Assembly: GCF_016950255.1 (NCBI RefSeq)
Contig: NZ_JACGFN010000001.1
Location: 2,914,001-2,978,000 of the forward strand
From: Pectobacterium brasiliense
Lineage (GTDB): Bacteria; Pseudomonadota; Gammaproteobacteria; Enterobacterales; Enterobacteriaceae
Direction: 5' to 3'
Length of the DNA: 64,000 nucleotides
This document shows positions 9,235 through 17,916 of the stretch, one piece after another. Made by a program: the position numbers and the translations under genes. The notes below the pieces were generated by a model. That model was not told where the DNA came from. It made no database searches and saw only the letters and a list, made by a program, of their open reading frames with translations. Position 1 is the first letter of the stretch. Each line of letters opens with the position of its first letter.

Positions 9235-11142
9235 TTAGGCACTCTTTTTACCGGAGAGTAAGTCGAGTACTTCCTGAACATCTTGGGTCTGTGCCAGACG
9301 TTCAATGACGGCATCATCATCCAGCGCGTTGGTCAGACTGGTGATGACCTGAATATGTTCGTTGTTGCGCGCGGCAATACCGATAACCAGACGCGCAACC
9401 TCATCTTCTTCATCGCCAAAGCGAACGCCTTCAGGATATTGGCAGAAAACCACACCCGTTTTCAGCACGCGATCTTTCGCTTCAATCGTACCGTGCGGCA
9501 CGGCAATCGATTCGCCCAAATAGGTGGAGGTCAGCTTTTCACGTTCCAGCATCGCTTCAACATACGCAGGCTCGACATAGCCGCCTTTCACCAGTTGCTC
9601 ACCGGCGAAACGGATTGCCTGCTCTTTGTCTGTCGCACGCTGATTCAGGAACACATTACCTGCACCCAGTTGGAACAGGTTAGTCTGTGTGTCGGCGACA
9701 GCAGGTGCTGGCGTCGCGACAGCTTCAGACTTCACGGCACCCTGTGCTGCGGTAAGACGCGCCACCAGATCGCTATACAGACCGCTATCAAGGAAGTTGG
9801 TCAGCGAAATGTGCTGTGCCTGCGGCGCATGACGCATCGCACGTTCGGTCAGATCGCGGTGCGTAATCACCAGATCGACATCGTCCGGCAGACTATTGAT
9901 CGCGCTGTTAGTCACCGAAATGTTGGCCAGCCCGGCATCCTGAACTTTCTTGCGCAGCACACCAGCACCCATCGCGCTGGAACCCATACCGGCGTCACAC
10001 GCTACGATGATTTTACGCACGGTGCTCATATCGCCGCTGATACCCGCGTTAGTCGCCGTACCTTTAGAAGAGGCTTTCATTTCCTGCATGCGGCGCGTTG
10101 CGTCACTCAGGTCTTCTTCTTTTTGCTTGGTGCTTTTCAGCAGAATCGCCGACACGATGAAGGACACGGCGAAAGCCGCTGCAATAGCTGCGAGGTTAGC
10201 GAAGTAAGCGCCTTTTGGCGTCATCGCCAGCACCGCCAGAATGGAGCCTGGAGACGCAGGAGAAACCAAACCGCCGCCCAGCACGCTCAGCGTAAACACG
10301 CCGGTCATCCCGCCCAGAATCACCGCAATAATCAGACGCGGATTCATCAGCACATAAGGGAAGTAGATTTCGTGAATCCCGCCCAGGAAGTGGATAATCG
10401 CCGCACCCGGTGCTGATTCTTTCGCGTTACCACGACCGAAGAACATGTACGCCATCAGCACGCCCATACCCGGGCCTGGGTTCGCTTCGATCAGGAAGAA
10501 AATAGATTTTCCCGTTTCCGTCGCCTGCTGAATGCCCAGCGGTGAGAAGATACCGTGGTTAATGGCGTTGTTCAGGAACAGAATTTTCGCCGGTTCAACG
10601 AAGATAGACGTAAACGGCAGCAGGTTGTTCTGCACCATCAGGTTAACGCCGGAAGCCAGCACCTGAGAGAAGACTTCAACCAGCGGACCAATTGCCAAAA
10701 ACGACAGGATTGCCAACAACATACCGATGATACCGGCAGAGAAGTTGTTGACCAGCATTTCAAAGCCGCTCTTGATTTTACCGTCGACCATGCGGTCAAA
10801 ACGCTTGATCGTCCAGCCGCCCAACGGGCCCACAATCATGGCGCCGAGGAACATCGGGATATCGGTCCCGACGATCACACCCATCGTCGTAATCGCACCC
10901 ACCACACCACCACGCTCACCGAATACCAGACGTCCGCCGGTATAACCAATCAGCAATGGCAGTAAATAGGTAATCATCGGACCGACGAGCTTCGCCAATG
11001 TTGCATTGGGGAACCAGCCAGTAGGGATAAACAGCGCGGTAATAATACCCCAGGCGATAAATGCGCCAATGTTGGGCATCACCATATTACTGAGGAAGCG
11101 ACCAAAGTTTTGCACCTTGATCTTAATATCTGGTGAAAGCAT
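9235..11142 (-). CDS. mtlA: PTS mannitol-specific transporter EIICBA
   Basis: Inner-membrane permease-kinase that imports mannitol as mannitol-1-phosphate. 635 aa with domains in order. The EIIC membrane domain (about 1-335) carries the GGIHE signature at 254-258. EIIB (about 375-465) has phosphocysteine C382 in VACDAGMGSS. EIIA (about 490-635) has phosphohistidine H550 in ESIAVPHGTIEA. First gene of mtlADR. The ~430-bp upstream region holds four CRP-type sites, indicating cAMP-dependent control. The start ATG has AGGGG 9 nt upstream. Confidence 0.98.
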   Translation of the reverse strand: MLSPDIKIKVQNFGRFLSNMVMPNIGAFIAWGIITALFIPTGWFPNATLAKLVGPMITYLLPLLIGYTGGRLVFGERGGVVGAITTMGVIVGTDIPMFLGAMIVGPLGGWTIKRFDRMVDGKIKSGFEMLVNNFSAGIIGMLLAILSFLAIGPLVEVFSQVLASGVNLMVQNNLLPFTSIFVEPAKILFLNNAINHGIFSPLGIQQATETGKSIFFLIEANPGPGMGVLMAYMFFGRGNAKESAPGAAIIHFLGGIHEIYFPYVLMNPRLIIAVILGGMTGVFTLSVLGGGLVSPASPGSILAVLAMTPKGAYFANLAAIAAAFAVSFIVSAILLKSTKQKEEDLSDATRRMQEMKASSKGTATNAGISGDMSTVRKIIVACDAGMGSSAMGAGVLRKKVQDAGLANISVTNSAINSLPDDVDLVITHRDLTERAMRHAPQAQHISLTNFLDSGLYSDLVARLTAAQGAVKSEAVATPAPAVADTQTNLFQLGAGNVFLNQRATDKEQAIRFAGEQLVKGGYVEPAYVEAMLEREKLTSTYLGESIAVPHGTIEAKDRVLKTGVVFCQYPEGVRFGDEEDEVARLVIGIAARNNEHIQVITSLTNALDDDAVIERLAQTQDVQEVLDLLSGKKSA

Positions 11143-11162
11143 AAAAACACACCCCTATTGAA

Positions 11163-11185
11163 ACGCGCTGACAATAAGAGCGCGT
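11163..11185 (-). promoter_or_regulatory. hairpin in mtlA leader
   Basis: ACGCGCT (11163-11169) and AGCGCGT (11179-11185) are perfect complements with a 9-nt loop, ending about 20 nt before the mtlA start and next to its ribosome site. Possible leader structure affecting translation or RNA stability. Confidence 0.4.
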
Positions 11186-11310
11186 GGTAATTATCGTGAG
11201 ACGGCGTGGCAATAAAAACACCGATTACCACAAGAAGGCTTCCGTCATTATTACTGTATGCAGCGCGGACTCTAACACGCTGTTTTCATACCGCAACTCC
11301 ATGGCGGTAA

Positions 11311-11326
11311 CGTGACAAAAATCACA
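11311..11326. promoter_or_regulatory. CRP site 1, mtlA
   Basis: CGTGACAAAAATCACA matches TGTGA-N6-TCACA with one mismatch. It is the copy nearest to mtlA. Confidence 0.6.
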
Positions 11327-11354
11327 CAACCCCCCTACATCAACGATACAAATA

Positions 11355-11370
11355 GGTGATTTACTTCACA
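11355..11370. promoter_or_regulatory. CRP site 2, mtlA
   Basis: GGTGATTTACTTCACA matches TGTGA-N6-TCACA with one mismatch. Confidence 0.6.
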
Positions 11371-11427
11371 AAAAACCGTTAAAAATGAAAAACTAAACAG
11401 ATTTTTAGACAAACACCGCGCCTTATA

Positions 11428-11443
11428 TGTGATTTGAATCACA
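11428..11443. promoter_or_regulatory. CRP site 3, mtlA
   Basis: TGTGATTTGAATCACA is a perfect match to the CRP half-sites with A/T-rich flanks. Confidence 0.8.
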
Positions 11444-11471
11444 TTTTACAGGTCTGTATTTGTTTTATTTA

Positions 11472-11487
11472 TGTGATGTTAATCACA
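11472..11487. promoter_or_regulatory. CRP site 4, mtlA
   Basis: TGTGATGTTAATCACA is a perfect match to the CRP half-sites. The E. coli mtlA promoter also carries a series of CRP sites. The rest of the 436-bp gap between mtlA and yiaF shows no gene. Confidence 0.8.
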
Positions 11488-11578
11488 ATTTATTTTCACC
11501 CTCTCACCAGCCACACGCATCTTATCCAGAATGCCTCTCTGCCATATCGCATCGTTAAAGCGTCAGGGCACGACGCAG

Positions 11579-12295
11579 TTAGGGATAGTTCACGCCAGTT
11601 ATTCCTCTAAGCGCATTCATTAAATTCTGCTGCTGTAGAGGTAACGCTGCCACCATGCTGTTATATTGCGCCACCTGTTGCGGCGTACGGAATTGCACAG
11701 ACGCGCCATTAAACACCGCCTGATCGCCCTGAGCCTGAAGGAAATCGCCGATCTGGATCAGGCTCTGTGCGAAGGCAATCGCATTCGGAATGGCGGGTAG
11801 CAGCGCATTGGTGGGCTGTATTACCGTACGTGCATACAACCGCTCATAGGGTATTTGCACTTCTTCGGGCTGTTTTAGCAGCCGATGGGCGTTGTCCGCC
11901 TGCACTTTCGCCGCCTGCACATGCTGGCTCAACAGGTTCATTGCCCCGATGGATTGGCGAAGATCATCACGCTGCGTCAGATAGTCTTTAGGAACACGAA
12001 TACGGGAAATTTGCCCCAGCATCGGTGTTAAACTGCCAGACATCGCCTGATTAAACTGCTGAGAAAAGGTGGTTAAGATCTCGTAATCGTTAGTGAAATT
12101 GCCAAAATTCTTCTTCTGCTCTTCCGTCAACGTCGGCAATTTCCCATCCTGCTGCGACTGCACGCTTTGCAGAAACGCAACGAATGCCTTCCGCTGATCG
12201 GCTTCGCTGTCACCACAGGCAGCCAGCTGCAATGCCGCCAGAATAACCAGAACTGGCAGCAGCCAGCGTGAACGGTACGTCATCAGCCTTCTCAT
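11579..12295 (-). CDS. yiaF: DUF3053 lipoprotein YiaF
   Basis: Predicted lipoprotein of unknown function, 238 aa. The N-terminus is a signal peptide ending in the lipobox LAAC (cysteine at residue 27). The body matches E. coli YiaF in pattern: DQRKAFVAFLQ, LPTLTEEQKKNFGNF, RVPKDYLTQ and QAAKVQADNAHRLLKQ. The start at 12295 has AGGAG 6 nt upstream, better placed than the next ATG at 12283. It stands alone between the mtl control region and glyS. Confidence 0.88.
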   Translation of the reverse strand: MRRLMTYRSRWLLPVLVILAALQLAACGDSEADQRKAFVAFLQSVQSQQDGKLPTLTEEQKKNFGNFTNDYEILTTFSQQFNQAMSGSLTPMLGQISRIRVPKDYLTQRDDLRQSIGAMNLLSQHVQAAKVQADNAHRLLKQPEEVQIPYERLYARTVIQPTNALLPAIPNAIAFAQSLIQIGDFLQAQGDQAVFNGASVQFRTPQQVAQYNSMVAALPLQQQNLMNALRGITGVNYP

Positions 12296-12560
12296 TCCCT
12301 ACTCCTGTTATGCTTACTGCCCCGCCAGTCCTGCTTTACTCAGACAAAAACACGCTGACGACGGATTTTCCATGACAAGTTTTTCTACGACATAAGCATA
12401 GTCGAATCAGGCTGGCTGTGCAGAAAAAGGCCAGGTCTGACAACGAATACCGATTGTTTAAGCATCGAGATACACGGGGCGACCATAGGATTTTACCAAC
12501 GGAGTCGTCAGTCGGTACGGATCGAAATCGCGGGGTGAAGCGGGACGTTTTGCGGCGCGG

Positions 12561-12598
12561 AAAAAAATAACCCCCGAACGGACAAACCGACTCGGGGG
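12561..12598 (-). terminator. glyQS terminator
   Basis: On the minus strand CCCCCGA and TCGGGGG close a ~14-nt loop, followed by TTATTTTTTT, about 25 nt after the glyS stop. The remainder of the 328-bp yiaF-glyS gap shows no convincing gene. Confidence 0.8.
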
Positions 12599-12623
12599 TG
12601 GGGATGACGTAACGCGATTGTCG

Positions 12624-14693
12624 TTATTGCAGGACGGAAATATCCGCAACCTGCAAGAACAGCTCACGCAGTTGGCTCAGCAGCGTCAGGCGGTTCACTC
12701 GAACCTGCTCATCTTCCGCCATGACCATCACCTGATCGAAAAACGCATCGACAGGCTCACGCAGTGAGGCCAGCTCAACCAGCGCTTCCTGATAACGACC
12801 TTCAGCGAATAGCGGCGTCAGTTTGTCGCGCAGCACAACAAGGTGCGTTGCCAGCGTAATTTCCGCCGCGTCTTTCAGTACGGCAGCGTTGACGCTCTCG
12901 TTCAGCGTATCGGTAGACTTCGCCAGAATGTTGGAAACGCGTTTGTTAGCCGCTGCCAGCGCCGCGGCGGCATCCAGCGAACGGAAGTGGCTGACGGCTT
13001 TCACGCGGGCATCGAAATCAGCCGGACGGGTAGGACGACGCGCCAATACTGCCTGAATGGTATCCACGCTGTGGCCTTCTTCCTGATACCAGGCACGGAA
13101 ACGACCGAGCATAAACTCAATCACGTCATCCACAACCTTGGCATTAGACAGCTTATCGCCATACAAACGCACCGCTTCTTCGGTCAGCGTCTGCAAATCC
13201 AGCGGCAGACGTTTTTCGACGATGATGCGCAGCACACCGAGGGCGGCACGACGCAGTGCAAACGGGTCTTTGTCGCCTTTAGGATGTTGGCCGATGCCAA
13301 AAATCCCTGCCAGCGAATCCATTTTGTCGGCAATCGCCAGCGCACAGGCCACCGCAGAAGACGGCAGTTCGTCACCCGCAAAGCGCGGCTGATACTGCTC
13401 ATTCAACGCCACAGCAACATCTTCCGCTTCGCCATCATGACGCGCATAGTGCATCCCCATCACGCCCTGCGTGTCGGTGAATTCGAACACCATGTTGGTC
13501 ATCAGGTCACACTTGGACAGCAGACCCGCTCGCGTCGCGTGATTCACATCAGCGCCAATCTGACCAGCAACCCAGCCAGCCAGTGCCTGAATACGGTCAG
13601 TTTTGTCGCGCAATGAACCTAACTGCTGCTGGAACAAGACGGTTTCCAGACGCGGCAGGTGATCTTCCAAACGCTTCTTACGGTCGGTATTGAAGAAGAA
13701 TTCGGCGTCAGCCAGACGCGGGCGCACCACTTTTTCGTTACCGGAAATAATCTGCTGTGGATCTTTGGATTCGATATTGGCAACAAAGATGAAGTTTGGC
13801 AGCAGATTGCCGCTGTTGTCGTAAACCGGGAAATACTTCTGGTCACCTTTCATGGTGTAAACCAGCGCTTCGGACGGCACAGCGAGGAATTTTTCTTCAA
13901 ATTTCGCGGTCAGCACCACTGGCCATTCCACCAGCGAGGTGACTTCTTCCAGCAGGCTGTCGCTCAGATCGGCGTTGCCGCCAATCTTGCGTGCGGCTTC
14001 TTCTGCATCGGCTTTGATTTTCGCTTTACGCGCATCGTAGTCGGCGACGACTTTACCGCGCTCCAGCAGAATCTGCGGATACTGTTCGGCGTTATCGATC
14101 GTAAATTCAGCTTCCCCCATAAAGCGGTGGCCGCGAAGAGTACGAGCGGAATCGATACCCAATACCTGACCAGGGATCAGTTCTTCACCCAGCAGCATGG
14201 TTACCGTGTGCACCGGACGCACAAACTGCGTTTCTTTGTCGCTCCAGCGCATCAATTTTGGAATCGGCAGCTTCGACAATGCAGTGCTTACCATGCCAGC
14301 CAGCAGTGTCTGCGCCTGTTCGCCTTTCGCGTGGGCGCGATACAGCAGCCACTCGCCTTTGTCGGTCGTCAAACGTTCAGCTTGCTCAACGGTAATACCA
14401 CAGCCACGTGCCCAGCCTTCTGCCGCTTTGGTCGGTTTGCCTTCAGCATCAAACGCTTGTGAAATCGCCGGACCACGTTTTTCTACTTCGCGATCGGGCT
14501 GAGAAGCGCTTAAGCGTGCCACTTTCAGCGCCAGACGGCGCGGCGCGGCAAACCAGCTTACGTCACCGTGTGCCAGATTGGCGGCATCCAGCTCCGCCGT
14601 GAAATTCGCGGCAAAAGATTCTGCCAGATTACGGAGAGCCTTCGGCGGCAGCTCTTCCGTGCCAATTTCCACCAGAAAAGTCTTGTCAGTCAT
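12624..14693 (-). CDS. glyS: glycine--tRNA ligase beta subunit
   Basis: Beta chain of the bacterial alpha2beta2 glycyl-tRNA synthetase, responsible for tRNA recognition. 689 aa, identical in length to E. coli GlyS. Conserved blocks are [16 protein letters not shown] at the N-terminus, [20 protein letters not shown] and, near the C-terminus, [17 protein letters not shown]. Starts 9 nt after the glyQ stop, so translation is probably coupled in a glyQS operon. Confidence 0.98.
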   Translation of the reverse strand: MTDKTFLVEIGTEELPPKALRNLAESFAANFTAELDAANLAHGDVSWFAAPRRLALKVARLSASQPDREVEKRGPAISQAFDAEGKPTKAAEGWARGCGITVEQAERLTTDKGEWLLYRAHAKGEQAQTLLAGMVSTALSKLPIPKLMRWSDKETQFVRPVHTVTMLLGEELIPGQVLGIDSARTLRGHRFMGEAEFTIDNAEQYPQILLERGKVVADYDARKAKIKADAEEAARKIGGNADLSDSLLEEVTSLVEWPVVLTAKFEEKFLAVPSEALVYTMKGDQKYFPVYDNSGNLLPNFIFVANIESKDPQQIISGNEKVVRPRLADAEFFFNTDRKKRLEDHLPRLETVLFQQQLGSLRDKTDRIQALAGWVAGQIGADVNHATRAGLLSKCDLMTNMVFEFTDTQGVMGMHYARHDGEAEDVAVALNEQYQPRFAGDELPSSAVACALAIADKMDSLAGIFGIGQHPKGDKDPFALRRAALGVLRIIVEKRLPLDLQTLTEEAVRLYGDKLSNAKVVDDVIEFMLGRFRAWYQEEGHSVDTIQAVLARRPTRPADFDARVKAVSHFRSLDAAAALAAANKRVSNILAKSTDTLNESVNAAVLKDAAEITLATHLVVLRDKLTPLFAEGRYQEALVELASLREPVDAFFDQVMVMAEDEQVRVNRLTLLSQLRELFLQVADISVLQ

Positions 14694-14702
14694 CGCTGCC
14701 TC

Positions 14703-15617
14703 TTAGCTCTCTTTCTTATTACACATCGGGAAACCCAACGCCTCACGCGAGGCATAGTAGGCTTCCGCAACCGCTTTGGTCAGGGTACGAATACGCAGAA
14801 TGTAGCGCTGGCGTTCGGTAACCGAGATCGCTTTACGCGCATCCAGCAGGTTAAAGCTGTGCGCCGCTTTCAGAATGCGTTCGTAAGCCGGTAAAGGCAG
14901 CGGTTTTTCCAGCGCCAGCAGGTGCTGCGCTTCTTTCTCATATTGCTCGAAGCAGCTGAACAGGAAATCGACATCAGCGTGTTCAAAGTTGTAGGTCGAT
15001 TGCTCGACTTCGTTTTGATGGAACACGTCGCCGTAGGTGGTTTTCCCTAACGGGCCATCGCTCCAGACCAGATCGTAAACGCTATCAACGCCCTGAATGT
15101 ACATCGCCAGACGTTCCAGACCGTAGGTGATCTCGCCCGTCACCGGTTTACATTCCAAACCGCCAACCTGCTGGAAGTAGGTAAACTGCGTGACTTCCAT
15201 ACCGTTCAACCAGACTTCCCAGCCCAGGCCCCATGCGCCCAGCGTTGGGTTTTCCCAGTTGTCTTCCACGAAGCGGATATCGTGAATGGTCGGATCCATA
15301 CCCAGCTCTTTCAGAGAACCGAGGTACAGCTCCTGAATATTGTCCGGTGATGGCTTAATGACGACCTGAAACTGGTAATAGTGCTGTAAGCGGTTCGGGT
15401 TTTCACCGTAGCGCCCATCGGTCGGACGACGAGAAGGCTGCACATAGGCGGCAGCCATCGGCTCCGGTCCCAGCGCCCGCAGGCAGGTCATAGGGTGTGA
15501 AGTGCCTGCGCCGACTTCCATGTCCAATGGTTGAACAATGGTGCAGCCCTGGCGAGCCCAATAATCCTGTAACGTCAGGATTAGGCCCTGGAAGGTCTTG
15601 GTATCAAACTTTTGCAT
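14703..15617 (-). CDS. glyQ: glycine--tRNA ligase alpha subunit
   Basis: Catalytic alpha chain of glycyl-tRNA synthetase, class II fold. 304 aa from ATG 15617 ([20 protein letters not shown]). An in-frame ORF reaching 15728 was trimmed because the family starts here. Motifs are [38 protein letters not shown] and [20 protein letters not shown]. It is the first gene of the glyQS pair; its ribosome site is weak. Confidence 0.98.
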   Translation of the reverse strand: MQKFDTKTFQGLILTLQDYWARQGCTIVQPLDMEVGAGTSHPMTCLRALGPEPMAAAYVQPSRRPTDGRYGENPNRLQHYYQFQVVIKPSPDNIQELYLGSLKELGMDPTIHDIRFVEDNWENPTLGAWGLGWEVWLNGMEVTQFTYFQQVGGLECKPVTGEITYGLERLAMYIQGVDSVYDLVWSDGPLGKTTYGDVFHQNEVEQSTYNFEHADVDFLFSCFEQYEKEAQHLLALEKPLPLPAYERILKAAHSFNLLDARKAISVTERQRYILRIRTLTKAVAEAYYASREALGFPMCNKKES

Positions 15618-15744
15618 GTTGGATTCGCGCGCGATACAAGTGGATTTATAAGGAATGCGCCAGTATACCCTCTGACCGCAAGATATACAGCCAGAATGCG
15701 GCAACAAGTGCAAATCCCCCGTCATCATCTTTCAAATTTCAGGA

Positions 15745-16551
15745 TCAGCCTGAAAAAACGGTCTGCAACATCTTCAGGCTCAGCAGCAACAGCAGCGCGG
15801 CAAAGGCCTTCTTCAGCGTCGCCACGGGCAGACGGTGCGCCAGACGAGCCCCAACGGGCGCGGTGAAGAAGCTGACGGCAGAAATCAGGAGAACGGCAGG
15901 CAGAGAGACATAGCCGACGCTGTAATCAGGTAATCCAGTCGTCGACCAACCGTTGATCATGTAGCCCAGCGCGCCGGACAGGGCAATGGGTAGCCCAACC
16001 GCCGCCGATGTGCCAATCGCCTGCTGAATACGGACGTTACACCACGTCAGGAACGGCACGGTGAGCGACCCGCCGCCGATAGCCACCAGCGCCGAAATGC
16101 TGCCAATCACCAGTCCGGCCAGCGACACGCCTACCGTACCGGGCAACTGGCGCTGCGGCTTTGGCTTGATATTCATCACCATTTGCAGCGAAACGTAGGC
16201 CATAAAGCAGGAGAAAAAGATCGCCAGCGCCCGCGTCGGTAACAGCGTCGCCAGCCAGGTGGCCGCGAATGTTCCAATCAGGATGGCAGGCGTGATCCGC
16301 ATCACCACAGGCCAAAGCACCGCCTGATGTTGATGATGGGTACGCAGGCTGGAAATTGCCGTGACGACGATGGCCGCCATTGACGTTCCCAACGCCAGAT
16401 GCACCAAATGCGTATTCTCCACGCCCTGTGCAGCAAACAGCGCCGTTAGCACGGGCACCATAATACCGCCACCGCCAATACCCAATAACCCCGCCATAAA
16501 ACCAACTACCGCGCCTAATGCCAGATAGGCTGCTACCCACTCTACCGCCAT
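15745..16551 (-). CDS. TauE/SafE family membrane permease
   Basis: Polytopic inner-membrane protein of 268 aa with about eight hydrophobic segments, of the sulfite/sulfonate-exporter TauE/SafE family (former DUF81). The two internal halves carry the repeated glycine-rich motif: GLLGIGGGGIMVPVL near residue 22 and SALVAIGGGSLTVPFL near residue 152. It likely exports a small sulfur-containing or other organic anion; the substrate is unknown. It reads towards glyQ and is separated from it by 127 bp. A degenerate 18-nt tandem repeat begins ~45 bp upstream of its start. Confidence 0.85.
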   Translation of the reverse strand: MAVEWVAAYLALGAVVGFMAGLLGIGGGGIMVPVLTALFAAQGVENTHLVHLALGTSMAAIVVTAISSLRTHHQHQAVLWPVVMRITPAILIGTFAATWLATLLPTRALAIFFSCFMAYVSLQMVMNIKPKPQRQLPGTVGVSLAGLVIGSISALVAIGGGSLTVPFLTWCNVRIQQAIGTSAAVGLPIALSGALGYMINGWSTTGLPDYSVGYVSLPAVLLISAVSFFTAPVGARLAHRLPVATLKKAFAALLLLLSLKMLQTVFSG

Positions 16552-16595
16552 TCCCTGTACCCCTGTCTCTGTCTATGCTTTTCTTATGATCGATT

Positions 16596-16683
16596 GAACA
16601 GCTTTGAACTAATAAACAGCCCTGAGCTAATGAACAGCCTTGAGCGAATATAGCCCTGAGCGAATGAACAGCCCTAAGCTGTT
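16596..16683. repeat. five tandem copies of an 18-nt unit
   Basis: Successive units start at 16596, 16614, 16632, 16650 and 16666 with core GAACAGCCCTGAGCGAAT. Units vary at a few positions and the fourth is 2 nt short. The array lies between the TauE/SafE gene and tag, in the upstream region of both. The rest of this 311-bp gap shows no other gene. Confidence 0.85.
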
Positions 16684-16862
16684 GGCGAAACATTATTCAT
16701 GATTCCGCGACGACTTTCTGCCCCATCCGCAAATGACCTTTCATATCTGCGAGCACGCCCGCAAAACACTGGTTGCATATACAGCAACATAAGTGCCATG
16801 ATCGAATCCTACTTGCGACAGACGCCTTACAATGAACGGCTCACCATAATCAGGAGAAAGGT

Positions 16863-17426
16863 ATGCAACGCTGCGGCTGGGTGACACAAGACACCTTATA
16901 TCAGGATTACCACGATAACGAGTGGGGGAAACCCTGCACCGACAGCCAGAAGCTGTTTGAGTTACTGTGTCTGGAGGGCCAGCAGGCAGGTCTTTCCTGG
17001 ATTACCGTCCTGAAAAAACGCGAACACTATCGCCGTTGCTTCCACCAGTTCAACCCTGAGCAAGTGGCGCAGATGACGCAAGATGACGTGGATCGGCTGG
17101 TGCAGGACAGCAGCATTATTCGCCATCGCGGAAAAATCGAGGCGATTATCACCAATGCAAAAGTGTGGGTGGCGATGGAAAGTCAGGGGGAGAGTTTCTC
17201 GCACTTCATTTGGTCTTTCGTCGAACACCAACCGCGTCTCAATCACCCCGCTTCGCTCGCCGAGGTGCCAGCTAAAACCGACGTTTCAGATGCCATGTCC
17301 AAAGCCCTGAAGAAACGTGGCTTCAAATTTATCGGCTCAACCATCTGTTACGCCTTCATGCAGGCAGGTGGATTGGTCAACGACCATGTCACCGACTGCT
17401 TTTGTCATCAGGAAAGCATCTCATGA
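16863..17426 (+). CDS. tag: DNA-3-methyladenine glycosylase I
   Basis: Removes 3-methyladenine from alkylated DNA, the first step of base excision repair. 187 aa, the same length as in E. coli. The zinc-binding residues of the family are all present: C4, H17, H175 and C179. LEGQQAGLSWITVLKKREHY is the substrate-pocket region. The ribosome site AGGAG lies ~9 nt before the ATG. It overlaps yiaC by 4 nt (ATGA), so the two are translationally coupled. Confidence 0.97.
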   Translation: MQRCGWVTQDTLYQDYHDNEWGKPCTDSQKLFELLCLEGQQAGLSWITVLKKREHYRRCFHQFNPEQVAQMTQDDVDRLVQDSSIIRHRGKIEAIITNAKVWVAMESQGESFSHFIWSFVEHQPRLNHPASLAEVPAKTDVSDAMSKALKKRGFKFIGSTICYAFMQAGGLVNDHVTDCFCHQESIS

Positions 17427-17896
17427 TTCGACCTTACCGCGACCCCGATCTCGAACCGCTGATGCAGCTTTGGCTAAAGAGCACCACTCTGGCGCATCCG
17501 TTTATTCGTGAAGGTTACTGGCAAGAAAGTGCCAGCGCGGTACGTGAGATCTATATTCCCCAGTCGCAAAGCTGGGTTTATGAGGAGCAGGGGAGCCTCA
17601 TCGGCTTTATCAGCGTGCTGGAAGCACGGTTCATCGGCGCGCTATTTGTGGAACACGCCTATTATGGCAAGCAGATTGGTACAGCGCTGATCCAGCATGT
17701 TCAGGCACAGTACCCCTTACTCAGTCTGGAAGTGTATCAGCAGAATACGCGCGCCTGCCGGTTCTACCATAAGCAGGGATTTGTCATCGTTGAGGAAAAC
17801 GTCAATCAGGATACACAGGCCACCGCACTCATCATGCAATGGGCGAACGAGGGAGCAGCCAATATCACTCCCTCCGGTTCAATCGATCATTTCTGA
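17423..17896 (+). CDS. yiaC: GNAT family N-acetyltransferase YiaC
   Basis: Acetyl-CoA-dependent N-acetyltransferase. E. coli YiaC has been reported as a protein lysine acetyltransferase. 157 aa from ATG 17423, which overlaps the tag stop; this was preferred over an upstream in-frame start at 17402. GNAT core: LWLKSTTLAHPFI at the N-terminus, the acetyl-CoA loop region VEHAYYGKQIGTALI, then LEVYQQNTRACRFYHKQGF. The tag-yiaC order is the same as in E. coli. Confidence 0.9.
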   Translation: MIRPYRDPDLEPLMQLWLKSTTLAHPFIREGYWQESASAVREIYIPQSQSWVYEEQGSLIGFISVLEARFIGALFVEHAYYGKQIGTALIQHVQAQYPLLSLEVYQQNTRACRFYHKQGFVIVEENVNQDTQATALIMQWANEGAANITPSGSIDHF

Positions 17897-17916
17897 GTCA
17901 TCGACTCAACGGGATA

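Noticed and set aside
9283..10416. 377-aa ORF antisense to mtlA
   Set aside because: Inside mtlA; composition is rich in His/Arg/Gln as expected for a reverse-frame shadow.
12458..12667. 69-aa ORF across the glyS terminator
   Set aside because: Runs through the terminator hairpin and the glyS 3' end; no start signal or similarity.
16037..16693. 218-aa ORF overlapping the TauE/SafE gene and the tandem repeat
   Set aside because: Most of it is the TauE/SafE gene in another frame. The repeat portion merely stays open because 18 is a multiple of three.
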